Assembly: GCF_001678495.1 (NCBI RefSeq)
Contig: NZ_JTJL01000003.1
Location: 22,045 to 86,044 of the forward strand
DNA length: 64,000 bases
From: Gallibacterium salpingitidis
GTDB taxonomy: Bacteria; Pseudomonadota; Gammaproteobacteria; Enterobacterales; Pasteurellaceae
Direction: 5' to 3'
In this document: in pieces, positions 48,539 to 58,423 of the stretch
How the letters are laid out: each line of letters starts with the position of its first letter
Position numbering within the stretch: the stretch's first letter is position 1
The notes under the pieces: generated by a model
Database searches by the model: none
Told to the model about the DNA's origin: nothing
What the model saw: only the letters and a program-made list of their open reading frames with translations
Made by a program: the position numbers and the translations under genes

Positions 48539-49915
48539 ATGTTTGAAAATTTATCCGATCGCCTTTCACGCACTTTACGTAATATCAGCGGAAAAGGGCG
48601 TTTAACTGAAGATAATATTAAAGATACCTTACGTGAAGTGCGTATGGCTTTATTAGAAGCTGACGTTGCTTTGCCTGTTGTTCGCGAATTTATTAATCAA
48701 GTTAAAGAACGTGCTTTAGGTGTTGAAGTCAACAAAAGCCTTACACCGGGACAAGAATTTATCAAAATCGTCCAAGCTGAATTAGAAAAAGCTATGGGTG
48801 ATGCCAATGAGAGTTTAAACCTTGCAACACAACCTCCAGCAGTTATTTTGATGGCAGGTTTACAAGGTGCTGGTAAAACCACCAGCGTTGGAAAATTAGC
48901 TAAATTTTTACAACAACGTCATAAGAAAAAAGTTATGGTGGTTTCTGCTGACGTCTATCGCCCAGCTGCGATTAAACAATTAGAAACTCTCGCACAAACT
49001 GTAAATGCGACTTTCTTTCCATCAGATGTTTCACAAAAACCAGTTGAAATCGTGAAGGCTGCTCTCGCCGAAGCTAAACTGAAGTTTTTTGATGTTTTAA
49101 TCGTGGATACTGCAGGTCGTCTACACGTTGATGAAGAGATGATGGAAGAAATTAAACAAATCCATCAAGCATTAAATCCTATTGAAACCTTATTTACCGT
49201 TGATGCAATGACAGGGCAAGATGCTGCCAATACTGCAAAAGCATTTAACGAAGCATTGCCATTAACCGGGGTGATCTTAACTAAAGTTGATGGTGATGCA
49301 CGTGGCGGTGCCGCATTATCGATTCGCCAAATCACTGGCAAACCGATTAAGTTCCTTGGTATGGGTGAAAAAACTGATGCACTAGAACCTTTCTATCCAG
49401 ATCGTATTGCCTCTCGTATTCTCGGTATGGGTGACGTTCTTTCATTGATCGAAGATTTACAACGTAATGTCGATCAAGAAAAAGCTGAACGCATGGCGAA
49501 AAAATTCAAAAAAGGCGATGACTTTACCCTTGAAGATTTTCGTGAACAATTACTCGAGATGAAAAAAATGGGCGGTATGATGTCAATGTTAGACAAACTA
49601 CCTGGTATGCAAAATTTACCTGACCATGTAAAAAATCAAGTAGATGACAAAATGTTTAACCGTATGGAAGCAATGATCAATTCAATGACTTTCAAAGAAC
49701 GCCAAAACCCAGCCATTATCAAAGGTTCTCGTAAACGCCGTATTGCTGCTGGCTCTGGTACACAAGTACAAGATCTTAATCGTATGTTGAAACAATTCGA
49801 AGACATGCAACGTATGATGAAAAAAATGCGCAAAGGTGGTATGGCGAAAATGATGCGTGGTATGAAAGGCTTAATGGGTGGCCTTGGTGGTATGGGCGGA
49901 ATGTTTAAACATTAA
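48539..49915 (+). CDS. ffh: Signal recognition particle protein Ffh
   Basis: GTPase that with 4.5S RNA targets membrane proteins to FtsY. The 458-residue protein has the N domain, G domain (GLQGAGKTTSVGKLA, VDTAGRLHVDEEM, TKVDGDARGG) and a Met-rich M domain (residues about 330-458, ending MRGMKGLMGGLGGMGGMFKH) that binds signal sequences and RNA. AGGA lies 8 nt before the ATG. Confidence 0.98.
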   Translation: MFENLSDRLSRTLRNISGKGRLTEDNIKDTLREVRMALLEADVALPVVREFINQVKERALGVEVNKSLTPGQEFIKIVQAELEKAMGDANESLNLATQPPAVILMAGLQGAGKTTSVGKLAKFLQQRHKKKVMVVSADVYRPAAIKQLETLAQTVNATFFPSDVSQKPVEIVKAALAEAKLKFFDVLIVDTAGRLHVDEEMMEEIKQIHQALNPIETLFTVDAMTGQDAANTAKAFNEALPLTGVILTKVDGDARGGAALSIRQITGKPIKFLGMGEKTDALEPFYPDRIASRILGMGDVLSLIEDLQRNVDQEKAERMAKKFKKGDDFTLEDFREQLLEMKKMGGMMSMLDKLPGMQNLPDHVKNQVDDKMFNRMEAMINSMTFKERQNPAIIKGSRKRRIAAGSGTQVQDLNRMLKQFEDMQRMMKKMRKGGMAKMMRGMKGLMGGLGGMGGMFKH

Positions 49916-49933
49916 TTAGTTTTAACCAAAGTG

Positions 49934-49970
49934 AAAATGGCATAAATTCAATAATTTATGCCATTTTTTA
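49934..49970. terminator. Bidirectional terminator after ffh
   Basis: A 15-bp perfect stem AAAATGGCATAAATT (49934-49948)/AATTTATGCCATTTT (49953-49967) with a CAAT loop and flanking T and A residues, between ffh and the convergent transporter. Confidence 0.85.
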
Positions 49971-49988
49971 TAAACAATTTATGTATGA

Positions 49989-51314
49989 TTATAACCTATG
50001 GAATTTAGCTAAGATCGCTAAAGAAAGTGTAGTAATTAAGATCGAAATCAATGCATACATATACACACCATCCCATTGCCATACATTCTTAATCATTACG
50101 ACCGGTACTCCAGCTAATGCTGCCCCAACATAACTAAATAGACCGCGGAAACCAGTAATAGAACCAGCTGCATCTTTATGCGTTACATCTAAACAACCTA
50201 CGGCAAATAACATATGTGGTCCATAAAGCGCAAAGCCCATAATCGTAAATAAACAAGCAGTTAAAATATACGAACTGTCTTGCACGACTGGTACCAATAC
50301 AATAGAAACACAGAGCATTAAAGCAAACATTAAGCCTGTCATCCAGCGATTACTTCTAAATAAAAAGTCTGAAAGGTAACCTGCAATCAACCCACCAGCT
50401 AAACCACCAGCTTCAAACCACGTAATAATAGAGTTTGCTTTTACTAAATCCCAACCATGCGCTTGTACATAATAAATTTGCGGCCAGTCATTTAGAATGG
50501 TACGTGCAATATAAACACAAAGATCCCCAACAATAATCACCCACACTAGCGGATTTTTAAGGATATATTTGAAGAAAATCTCCCAAAATCCTAAATTTGA
50601 TGGGCTTGCTTTTACTTGAGCTAATTCCGTTGGGTCATTACGCCATTCACCAACTGACGGCAAACCTTCTGATCCCGGACGATCTTTAATCATAATTAAC
50701 GCTAAGATCCCCATGACCAATGAAATAGCTCCCGGCACATAAAAGCCCATTTTCCAACTGCCGCTCCAAGCAATTGCAAAACTCGTTAATAACGGAGCAA
50801 GGCTACCACCAATATTATGTGCAGCTTCAACAATAGCCCACCAACGTCCCCGTTCATTTTTCGAGAACCAAGAAGCCATTATTTTTGCCATTGGTGGGAA
50901 ACTTGTACCCTGTAGAATTGCATTTAAAGCATACAAAATGTAAAAAGCGGTAATACTATCTGAAAAGCCAAATAAAATATTAACGATCCCAACTCCAATC
51001 AGTGCAGGGCCTGTCATAGCACGTGGATTGATTTTATCCACTACCATTCCGCCAACAAATTTCATTGAACCATACAATATATAGAAAATAGATGACATCA
51101 CCGCAAAATGCTCTGCTGTTAAAGATGTTTGCTCTAACATCATTGGTGCTGCAGCAGAAAAATTTTTACGCGTCAAATAGAACACTGCATAAGAAAGAAA
51201 TACAGCTGTCACTATCTCAATACGAAATTTACGATAAGTTCTATCTATTTCCGGTTTACTCATCACAACCGGTTTATCCGGCTGATTGAAAAACCACTCC
51301 TTCAAGCTTCTCAT
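49989..51314 (-). CDS. Organophosphate:phosphate antiporter family (GlpT/UhpT/UhpC type)
   Basis: 441-residue MFS protein with 12 predicted membrane segments. The YLTRKNFSAAAP motif in helix 1, the NIGGSLAPLL segment and GFRGLFSYVGAALAG place it in the OPA family, which imports phosphorylated compounds in exchange for phosphate. Substrate cannot be told: GlpT, UhpT and UhpC all share these motifs, and no glpQ or uhpAB gene is nearby. GAGAGG precedes the ATG. Confidence 0.85.
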   Translation of the reverse strand: MRSLKEWFFNQPDKPVVMSKPEIDRTYRKFRIEIVTAVFLSYAVFYLTRKNFSAAAPMMLEQTSLTAEHFAVMSSIFYILYGSMKFVGGMVVDKINPRAMTGPALIGVGIVNILFGFSDSITAFYILYALNAILQGTSFPPMAKIMASWFSKNERGRWWAIVEAAHNIGGSLAPLLTSFAIAWSGSWKMGFYVPGAISLVMGILALIMIKDRPGSEGLPSVGEWRNDPTELAQVKASPSNLGFWEIFFKYILKNPLVWVIIVGDLCVYIARTILNDWPQIYYVQAHGWDLVKANSIITWFEAGGLAGGLIAGYLSDFLFRSNRWMTGLMFALMLCVSIVLVPVVQDSSYILTACLFTIMGFALYGPHMLFAVGCLDVTHKDAAGSITGFRGLFSYVGAALAGVPVVMIKNVWQWDGVYMYALISILITTLSLAILAKFHRL

Positions 51315-51427
51315 AAAGCCACCTCTCTCAATATTTATGTCACAATTTATTCACCAATAATTAAACACAAAACAACAATTAAAACTACTACTTTTTATAA
51401 AAAATTTCCATTATTTATTATCCATAA

Positions 51428-51455
51428 AAAAAGTAGCCACTAAGGGCTACTTTTT
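51428..51455 (-). terminator. Terminator of the NCS2 permease gene
   Basis: AAAAAGTAGCC (51428-51438) pairs with GGCTACTTTTT (51445-51455), loop 6 nt, with a U-tract for minus-strand RNA. Confidence 0.8.
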
Positions 51456-51478
51456 AAATCTATAATTAATAAAGTTTT

Positions 51479-52783
51479 TTATTCTTCTTCTTTTTCTTCT
51501 TGCGGCAATACTAAATTTAAAATCAGTGCTAACAATGATCCAACCGTAATACCAGAACCAAAAATTTCTTTAAAGAAACTTGGCAATTTATCGAGAATTT
51601 CAGGGCGTGTAGTGACTGCTAAACCGCAACCAATTGAAATAGCAATAATTAAGCCATTACGTTTAGTACGTTCTACTTTATCTAACATTTGGATACCAGC
51701 AGCAATAATCATGGCAAACATCATTAAACCTGCGCCACCCAATACTGGTAATGGAATAGACACAATCAACGCACCAAAAACAGGAAATAGTCCGGCAAGT
51801 ACCAATAATCCACCTGTCATTGCCACAACATAGCGACTAGCGACGCCTGTTAATGAAATCACTCCAATATTTTGTGAGAAAGACGAGAATGGTGTAGTTG
51901 ACATAATCGCTGCTAATGCTGAACCTACGCCATCACATAACACACCACGACGTAAATGATCGCCAGTAATTTCAGTTTTTGTCGCATTTCCTAACGCTAA
52001 GAAATTACCACTTGATTCAACAATGGTCACTAAATAAGCAATACTCATTCCAATGATTCCTGAAATAGGGAAAGCCAAACCAAAATGTAATGGTTGTGGT
52101 AAGGCAAAAACTTGCGCTTGTTTCACCCCTTCAAAACTCACCCAACCTAATGCTAATGCAGCACAATAACCAACCAACATCCCAATTACGATCGCTGCAG
52201 CTGAAAAGATCCCTTTTCCCCATTGCACTAAAATAACCACTAACGCTAATACAAATAATGCCATCGTTAAATTTTCAGGTGTTGCATATTGAGGTTCTCC
52301 TCGTTGTCCACCAGCGAACCAATCCACTGCTACAGGAATTAAACTTAAACCAATCATCGTTACTACTGTTCCAGTGACTACTGGTGGGAAAAGTTTACGA
52401 ATTGATGGCATAAAGAAACTACCAATAATCATCACTAATGAACCCACTAAAGAGGCACCCAGAATACCCGCAACACCATCTTGACTAAAACCGATTGCTA
52501 ATGCAGCTGCCACAAAGGTAAAACTCGTTCCCATCACACTTGGCAAACGAATACCGATTGGTCCAACACCAATACACTGAATCATAGTCACCACACCTGA
52601 AATCAACAAGGCTGCATTAACTAATACAATCGTATCTTCCGTTGGTAAATGTAATACATTACCGATTACTAATGGCACTGCGATGATACCGCCAAGTGCC
52701 GCCAACAAATGTTGTGCTGCTAATAATAAACCTAAGCCCAAAGGTGGTTTGTCTTCAACGCTAAAAAGCAGTTTGTTATTCAT
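51479..52783 (-). CDS. NCS2-family nucleobase permease, probably xanthine/uric acid type
   Basis: 434-residue inner-membrane symporter with about 14 hydrophobic segments. The substrate motif SFSQNIGVISLTGVASR and the PLGLGLLLAAQHLLAALGG start are typical of NCS2 xanthine/urate carriers; uracil carriers usually differ at the QN-GVI position. The acidic tail EEKEEE is unusual but likely harmless. GGGGA precedes the ATG. It stands alone, divergent from tehB. Confidence 0.85.
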   Translation of the reverse strand: MNNKLLFSVEDKPPLGLGLLLAAQHLLAALGGIIAVPLVIGNVLHLPTEDTIVLVNAALLISGVVTMIQCIGVGPIGIRLPSVMGTSFTFVAAALAIGFSQDGVAGILGASLVGSLVMIIGSFFMPSIRKLFPPVVTGTVVTMIGLSLIPVAVDWFAGGQRGEPQYATPENLTMALFVLALVVILVQWGKGIFSAAAIVIGMLVGYCAALALGWVSFEGVKQAQVFALPQPLHFGLAFPISGIIGMSIAYLVTIVESSGNFLALGNATKTEITGDHLRRGVLCDGVGSALAAIMSTTPFSSFSQNIGVISLTGVASRYVVAMTGGLLVLAGLFPVFGALIVSIPLPVLGGAGLMMFAMIIAAGIQMLDKVERTKRNGLIIAISIGCGLAVTTRPEILDKLPSFFKEIFGSGITVGSLLALILNLVLPQEEKEEE

Positions 52784-52946
52784 AAATTCCCCAAAAGAGT
52801 GAGTTGCATTAAAAAATGGTTGAGGATTATAGACTTGTCTATCGCGATAAGCAAACGTTTGCGTAAATTTAATAAAAAGGAGTTACAGATATCAATTTTA
52901 AATCTATATATAATAAGTATCTTAAAGTCATTTAGGGGAAAAAATT

Positions 52947-53810
52947 ATGCAAGAAACATTGATCGCTTATAAAACCATGCCTGTTTGGAATAACAAAACT
53001 TTACCAGCAATGTTCCAAGAAAAACATAACACTAAAGTTGGTACTTGGGGACAACTTCGTGTATTAAAAGGAAAATTAAAATTCTATCAACTCAATGAAG
53101 AAGGAGAAGTACTTTCAGAACATCTTTTTACACCTGAAAGTGATATTCCTTTAGTCGAACCACAAGCATGGCATCGTGTTGAATCGGCTTCAGATGACTT
53201 AGAATGTCAATTATCTTTCCTCTGCCGTCGCTCTGACTATTTCAGTAAAAAATATAATCTCACCGCAACCCATTCTGAAGTAAAAGCTGCAAGTGAAATC
53301 TTAACGCCTTGCAAAGTGTTAGATTTAGGTTGTGGACAAGGTCGTAATAGCTTATACCTTAGTATGTTAGGTTATGATGTCACTTCTTGGGATCATAATC
53401 CAACCAGTATCCAATTTCTTAATGAAATGGCAGAAAAAGAACAATTATCCGTAAAAACAGCTCTCTATGATATTAATTCAGCTAATATCCAAGAAAATTA
53501 TGATTTTATTGTTTCAACAGTAGTGTTTATGTTCTTGAATGCCCAAGCTGTACCAAACATTATTGCCAATATGCAGCAACACACTAATATTGGTGGTTAT
53601 AATCTTATTGTTGCCGCAATGAATACGGCTGATGTACCTTGTCCAATGCCGTTCTCATTTACTTTTAAAGAAGATGAATTACGCAACTATTATCAAGGTT
53701 GGGAATTAATTAAATATCAAGAAGAGATGGGCGAATTACATAAAACTGACGCCAATGGCAATCGAATTAAAATGAAATTCGTTACTATGCTAGCGAAGAA
53801 AATTGCCTAA
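52947..53810 (+). CDS. tehB: Tellurite-resistance SAM-dependent methyltransferase TehB
   Basis: 287-residue two-domain protein as in H. influenzae TehB: an N-terminal cupin-like TehB/YeaR domain (about residues 1-95) and a C-terminal methyltransferase domain (VLDLGCGQGRNSLYL at about 128-142, SWDHNPTSI). It methylates tellurite and gives resistance to oxidants in H. influenzae. No tehA lies beside it. AGGGG precedes the start. Confidence 0.92.
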   Translation: MQETLIAYKTMPVWNNKTLPAMFQEKHNTKVGTWGQLRVLKGKLKFYQLNEEGEVLSEHLFTPESDIPLVEPQAWHRVESASDDLECQLSFLCRRSDYFSKKYNLTATHSEVKAASEILTPCKVLDLGCGQGRNSLYLSMLGYDVTSWDHNPTSIQFLNEMAEKEQLSVKTALYDINSANIQENYDFIVSTVVFMFLNAQAVPNIIANMQQHTNIGGYNLIVAAMNTADVPCPMPFSFTFKEDELRNYYQGWELIKYQEEMGELHKTDANGNRIKMKFVTMLAKKIA

Positions 53811-53887
53811 AAAATAAAACCGTTATTTTTCACCAACAATCAAGCGTGTTAGACTGTATAAAAAAGCAGTATTAAAGGGAGAACATT

Positions 53888-55903
53888 ATGCACGCTTGGC
53901 AAAAATCAGTCTTAATCTTAAGCTTGGTTGTTGGTAGCGTATCTTACGCAGCGGAAAACAAAGTATCAACAACAACCGATACACCTACCACACAACCAGA
54001 TAAACTCACTCTACAACGTCAACAATATCAAGAGTTTATGCAATTTTTAAGTGGTAATGTAAGTGATAGCAGTGTTGCATTCGCTACGCAATTATTACCA
54101 AAACTACAAGATTATCCGCTCTATCCTTATGCGTGGTATCGTACTTTAGTTAGACAATCTTTAGTTTCTTTGGCACAACTACAACAATTTTTAGCTGCTA
54201 ATCCCAATTTTCCTTTAAATAATGCTCTTATTGATCAGTTCTATCAAAAAGCCTTGCAACAGCAGGATTGGCAATTAGTCACTACGGCAACAACTCAAAT
54301 TCCAGCACAAAATACCGCCCAACAATGTATTCAACTAATTGCTAAACAAACCACCATCAATAATACTGAAGAATTAAATAAACTTTGGCAAGAAACCGAA
54401 AAATTATGGCTTTCAGGAGATAATTTACCAAAGCAGTGCATTCCGCTTTTTGATGCTTGGCAACAGGCAGGAAAACTGAATGAAACACTCATCCAACAAC
54501 GGGCAGATTTAGCAATCACTACTAAAAATCGTAGCTTGCTGAATTATTTACGTGATTTAACTAAAGATGAAGCGGCAAAACAACGTTTACAAGATTGGAT
54601 TAATTTGTTGGCACAACCACAAAATATCGTAAAAATTAGTGAGAATTGGACGGTAACAGCACAGAATAAGCAGATCTTACTCGCTAATTTACCACGCTAT
54701 TTCCGCACAATTGGCGAACAATCATTAGATTTTAACCAATTACAACAGCAACTCACCAATTGGCAGCAAAAATGGCAATTCTCAGATGATGAACTCAATA
54801 TACTAAAGAAAGCTATCCTACAACGCTTTTTCGACAATACCCAGCCACAATGGTTGGATTGGCGTGATCAACAATTACGTATTTTAAAAGATGATTCATT
54901 ATTAGAACGCCGCTTGCGTGTCGCCATTCGCCAGCAACAACCATTTTCTGAATGGTTAAATTTGCTGTCATCTGCTACGGCTAGCAAAGATGAGTGGCGT
55001 TATTGGCAGGCTTGGCAAGCGCAAAAACAAGGTAATAAAAAACAAGCACAAACTATCTTAACGCAATTAAGTCAACAACGAGGATTTTACGCTTTATTGG
55101 CTGCTGAAACCTTAGGCATTAATTATCAACCACCAATGTCAGATCTTACACAACCAATTTCATTTGATCAGTTATGGCAAGATACTGAAATTACCAAAAC
55201 TCTAGCTCGCATTACAGAATTGCGAAACTTTCGCTATATCGATGATGCTTATACAGAATGGTCTTATTTACTTAACAACGTTTCTGACCAACAAGCACTA
55301 CTGCTCAGTGAATATGCACTACAACAGCAATGGTATGATTTAGCTGTTGCTGCCACGATTAAAGCAAAAGCTTGGGCATATATTCGTTTACGTTTACCAT
55401 TTGCCTATCAGGATTGGTTTACTATTAACGTTGCTAATAAAACCATTTCATCATCATTTGCCATGGCGATTGCACGTCAAGAGAGTGCATGGCGCCCTAA
55501 TGTACGCTCCGCTGCTAATGCAATTGGATTAATGCAATTATTACCAAGTACCGCACAAGCTACGGCAATACAAGCACAATATGCTCCACAGCAAGCGAAT
55601 AAATTAACCGATCCATTAACCAATATCTTATTAGGCACGACACATTTACAGCAACTTGCTGAAAAATATGGTGATAATCGATTATTGATTGCGGCAGCCT
55701 ATAATGCTGGTGCCAATAAAGTTGATCAATGGCTAGCTGATAATAATGGTAAGTTATCAATGGCAGAATTTATAGCTTCTATTCCTTTCTATGAAACACG
55801 TAATTATGTGCAAAATGTCATCAGTTACGACTATTATTACCAAGTATTACAAAAACAAGCTGCAAAAAAATTCAGCAAATCAGAAACTGATCGATTATAC
55901 TAG
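53888..55903 (+). CDS. slt: Soluble lytic murein transglycosylase Slt
   Basis: Periplasmic enzyme that cleaves glycan strands to 1,6-anhydro-muropeptides. The 671-residue protein has a signal peptide (about 1-22, ends YAA), a long alpha-helical superhelix (U and L domains, about 25-500) and a C-terminal GH23 catalytic domain with the catalytic Glu in ARQESAWRP, then NAIGLMQLLPSTA and AAYNAG. GGGAG precedes the ATG. trpR and mtgA follow on the same strand. Confidence 0.95.
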   Translation: MHAWQKSVLILSLVVGSVSYAAENKVSTTTDTPTTQPDKLTLQRQQYQEFMQFLSGNVSDSSVAFATQLLPKLQDYPLYPYAWYRTLVRQSLVSLAQLQQFLAANPNFPLNNALIDQFYQKALQQQDWQLVTTATTQIPAQNTAQQCIQLIAKQTTINNTEELNKLWQETEKLWLSGDNLPKQCIPLFDAWQQAGKLNETLIQQRADLAITTKNRSLLNYLRDLTKDEAAKQRLQDWINLLAQPQNIVKISENWTVTAQNKQILLANLPRYFRTIGEQSLDFNQLQQQLTNWQQKWQFSDDELNILKKAILQRFFDNTQPQWLDWRDQQLRILKDDSLLERRLRVAIRQQQPFSEWLNLLSSATASKDEWRYWQAWQAQKQGNKKQAQTILTQLSQQRGFYALLAAETLGINYQPPMSDLTQPISFDQLWQDTEITKTLARITELRNFRYIDDAYTEWSYLLNNVSDQQALLLSEYALQQQWYDLAVAATIKAKAWAYIRLRLPFAYQDWFTINVANKTISSSFAMAIARQESAWRPNVRSAANAIGLMQLLPSTAQATAIQAQYAPQQANKLTDPLTNILLGTTHLQQLAEKYGDNRLLIAAAYNAGANKVDQWLADNNGKLSMAEFIASIPFYETRNYVQNVISYDYYYQVLQKQAAKKFSKSETDRLY

Positions 55904-55930
55904 TTTAATAGTAAATGAAAGGAGCAAGCT

Positions 55931-56230
55931 ATGTACATCAGTCGAGATTTAGAACAGTGGCAACAAGTCTTGAATTTTTTAAGACAAGGGTTTGCAGCAG
56001 GAAAAGAACAAGACATATTAATGATGCTACTTACCCCTGATGAACGTGATTCATTGGGTTTGCGTTTGCAAATTGTTAAACAATTATTGGATAAGAAATT
56101 ATCTCAGCGAGAAATTCAGCAAAATCTCAATACCAGTGTCGCAACGATTACTCGTGGTTCTAATTTAATTAAAAGTATTGATCCCGATTTTTTGCAATGG
56201 GTAAAAACACAATTGAATGTTGAAAATTAA
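55931..56230 (+). CDS. trpR: Trp operon repressor TrpR
   Basis: Represses trp genes when bound to L-tryptophan. The 99-residue all-helical protein contains [21 protein letters not shown] and the helix-turn-helix [26 protein letters not shown] precedes the ATG. It is 27 bp after slt and overlaps mtgA by 14 bp, as in E. coli and H. influenzae, where slt-trpR are also neighbours. Confidence 0.97.
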   Translation: MYISRDLEQWQQVLNFLRQGFAAGKEQDILMMLLTPDERDSLGLRLQIVKQLLDKKLSQREIQQNLNTSVATITRGSNLIKSIDPDFLQWVKTQLNVEN

Positions 56231-56927
56231 TAAACTTTTTTCACAACGCTGCCGTCTTCGTTTAGCTAAGCTGTTAGTTATGCTAATCGCTGGCTTTTTT
56301 TGTTGTGTCATACTATTGCGTTTTTTGCCAATTCCTTATTCTACTTATATGTTGCAAAAAACCGTCACTAATATTTTCAACACTAATTACCATACCCAAC
56401 ATAAATGGGTAAGTATGGATCAAATTTCACCTGCTATGCAATTAGCAGTACTTGCTGCCGAAGATCAACGATTTCCTGATCATTGGGGCTTTGATATTGA
56501 TGCTATAGAAAAAGCATTCAAACATAATCAATCATCTAAACGTACAAGAGGAGCTTCTACTATTTCACAACAAACAGCTAAAAACCTATTTTTATGGTCA
56601 GGACGAAGCTGGATTAGAAAAGGATTAGAAGTACCTATTACTTTAAGTTTAGAGCTTTTTTGGTCAAAACGGCGTATTCTTGAGGTCTATTTAAATATTG
56701 CTGAATTTGGACCTGGTATTTTCGGTGTAGAAGCCGCTAGCCAATATTATTTCAAAAAAAGCGCTGCTAAACTCACTCGTTATCAAGCTGCGTTACTGGC
56801 CGCCGTATTGCCAAATCCGATTCTATACCGAGTAAACCGTCCATCAGCTTATGTACAATCCAGACAAAATTGGATTTTAAGGCAAATGCAATTACTTGGA
56901 AGTAATTACCTAAATCAACTTAATTGA
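56217..56927 (+). CDS. mtgA: Monofunctional peptidoglycan transglycosylase MtgA
   Basis: Polymerises glycan strands from lipid II. The 236-residue GT51 protein has an N-terminal membrane segment (about residues 15-38) and the catalytic motifs [46 protein letters not shown] and [21 protein letters not shown]. It overlaps the trpR end by 14 nt, so its translation is likely coupled. Confidence 0.95.
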   Translation: MLKINKLFSQRCRLRLAKLLVMLIAGFFCCVILLRFLPIPYSTYMLQKTVTNIFNTNYHTQHKWVSMDQISPAMQLAVLAAEDQRFPDHWGFDIDAIEKAFKHNQSSKRTRGASTISQQTAKNLFLWSGRSWIRKGLEVPITLSLELFWSKRRILEVYLNIAEFGPGIFGVEAASQYYFKKSAAKLTRYQAALLAAVLPNPILYRVNRPSAYVQSRQNWILRQMQLLGSNYLNQLN

Positions 56928-56946
56928 TCTCAAAAGGAGGAAAGCT

Positions 56947-57693
56947 ATGAGCATTTTAATTACTGGCGCTTCAGCTGGTTTTGGTGCAGCTACATGTCGC
57001 GCATTCATTAATGCTGGTTACAAAGTTATCGGTGCTGCTCGCCGCTTAGATAAACTACAACAGTTACAAAAAGAATTTGGTGACAAATTCTATCCTCTAG
57101 TCATGGATGTTTCTGATCCTCAATCGATTGATGCAGGACTCTCGTCTTTGCCAGCAGAGTGGAAATCAATCGATTTATTAGTCAACAACGCCGGTTTAGC
57201 ACTAGGCTTAGAACCAGCTTATAAAACCAACTTTGCTGATTGGAAAACAATGGTTGACACTAATGTGCTTGGACTAATTTATTTAACTCGCCAAGTATTA
57301 CCGCAAATGGTGGAACGCAATCAAGGGACTATCATTAATTTAGGTTCTATCGCGGGTACCTATCCTTATCCTGGTGGCAATGTGTATGGTGCAACCAAAG
57401 CATTTGTAAAACAATTCAGTTTAAACTTACGTGCTGATCTTTCTGGTACTGCAATTCGAGTTTCTAATGTTGAACCAGGATTATGTGGTGGAACTGAATT
57501 TTCAAATGTCCGCTTTAAAGGTGATGATGAACGTGCTGCACAAGTTTATGAAGGTGTTGAATATATTCAACCAGAGGATATAGCCAATACTATTTTATGG
57601 ATTTATCAACAACCAGCACATGTTAATATTAATTCTATTGAAATTATGCCTGTATCACAAAGTTTCTCTGCTTTAAAAGTAGCTAAGAAATGA
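56947..57693 (+). CDS. ydfG: Short-chain dehydrogenase YdfG type (NADP-dependent 3-hydroxy acid dehydrogenase)
   Basis: Oxidises L-serine, L-allo-threonine and 3-hydroxy acids in E. coli. 248 residues: Rossmann motif TGASAGFGAATCRAF at residues 6-20, NNAGLALG, catalytic Ser and the YGATKAFVK motif (Tyr-X3-Lys), and the closing VEPGLCGGTEFSNVRFKG typical of YdfG. A strong AGGAGG precedes the ATG. Its stop codon lies in the loop of an 11-bp hairpin (57680-57710). Confidence 0.92.
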   Translation: MSILITGASAGFGAATCRAFINAGYKVIGAARRLDKLQQLQKEFGDKFYPLVMDVSDPQSIDAGLSSLPAEWKSIDLLVNNAGLALGLEPAYKTNFADWKTMVDTNVLGLIYLTRQVLPQMVERNQGTIINLGSIAGTYPYPGGNVYGATKAFVKQFSLNLRADLSGTAIRVSNVEPGLCGGTEFSNVRFKGDDERAAQVYEGVEYIQPEDIANTILWIYQQPAHVNINSIEIMPVSQSFSALKVAKK

Positions 57694-57710
57694 TCATTTT
57701 TTCTTAGCTA
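57680..57710 (+). repeat. 11-bp hairpin spanning the ydfG stop codon
   Basis: TAGCTAAGAAA (57680-57690) pairs perfectly with TTTCTTAGCTA (57700-57710). The 9-nt loop TGATCATTT holds the stop codon. It precedes a second, terminator-like hairpin (57722-57750). Confidence 0.6.
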
Positions 57711-57721
57711 ATCAAAAATAA

Positions 57722-57750
57722 AGGGGTAAATTTATCTACCCCTATTTTTT
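57722..57750 (+). terminator. Intrinsic terminator after ydfG
   Basis: AGGGGTA (57722-57728) pairs with TACCCCT (57737-57743) and is followed by ATTTTTT. A-residues on the left make it usable for the opposite gene as well. Confidence 0.8.
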
Positions 57751-57751
57751 C

Positions 57752-58147
57752 TTACTCATCAATATTATTAGAATTAGCTAATTTTTCTTGTTTTGTATGA
57801 TAAAAATAAAGAAAAATTAAACCAATTGGCGCAATCGCCCAACTAAACGCAAAACAGAATAGCATCATCATTATTTTGACAAACAGCAATAAAATTGCAT
57901 TCACATAAAAGACATTATCTCCCATTATGTAATCAATAATGGATTCATAAACAAATCTCGAATATGGGTATAACAGTAAAAACAGTGTTAAGACTAATGT
58001 CACCCCAATAAATCGACTATCAATAACACCAACACTAGCGTGATACATTGTTACTTCAAAAATAATATAAATAATTAAACCGAAAAATAGATGCCTAAAA
58101 TAATAGGCTTTATTTAATCCACCAAAAGTTTTGCTAAGCAATGACAT
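57752..58147 (-). CDS. Membrane protein of unknown function, 131 residues
   Basis: I do not recognise this family. Three or four hydrophobic stretches (about residues 20-37, 46-62, 82-98 and 100-114), a short polar N-terminus (MSLLSKTFGGLNKAYYFRHLF) and a charged tail (KQEKLANSNNIDE). It is probably real: GGAGAG lies just upstream of the ATG, and a terminator follows the stop. It stands alone between ydfG and ftsH. Confidence 0.7.
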   Translation of the reverse strand: MSLLSKTFGGLNKAYYFRHLFFGLIIYIIFEVTMYHASVGVIDSRFIGVTLVLTLFLLLYPYSRFVYESIIDYIMGDNVFYVNAILLLFVKIMMMLFCFAFSWAIAPIGLIFLYFYHTKQEKLANSNNIDE

Positions 58148-58391
58148 TGTCTTCTCTCCTTTTCAAACCAATCAATAAAACTCAAAATTATTCATTAATA
58201 ACCATCATAACTTTAATTTTTTCAGATAGATAAAATCACTTCTATATTAACCGGAAAACATAAATAGTCGAGAATATTATTTAGTTTCAGCTAATGTGGC
58301 TGTATCAATGATAGAAAGGAATTACTTAAGATAAATTAAGTCGGAATGAATTTATTGAGATTTGATTTAACTAGAAACAGCAAGCAACAAA

Positions 58392-58413
58392 AATGGGGTC
58401 TTACGACCCCATT
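58392..58413 (-). terminator. Terminator of ftsH
   Basis: AATGGGGTC (58392-58400) pairs with GACCCCATT (58405-58413), loop TTAC; on minus-strand RNA it is followed by a U-rich tract. Confidence 0.8.
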
Positions 58414-58423
58414 ACTTACATCA

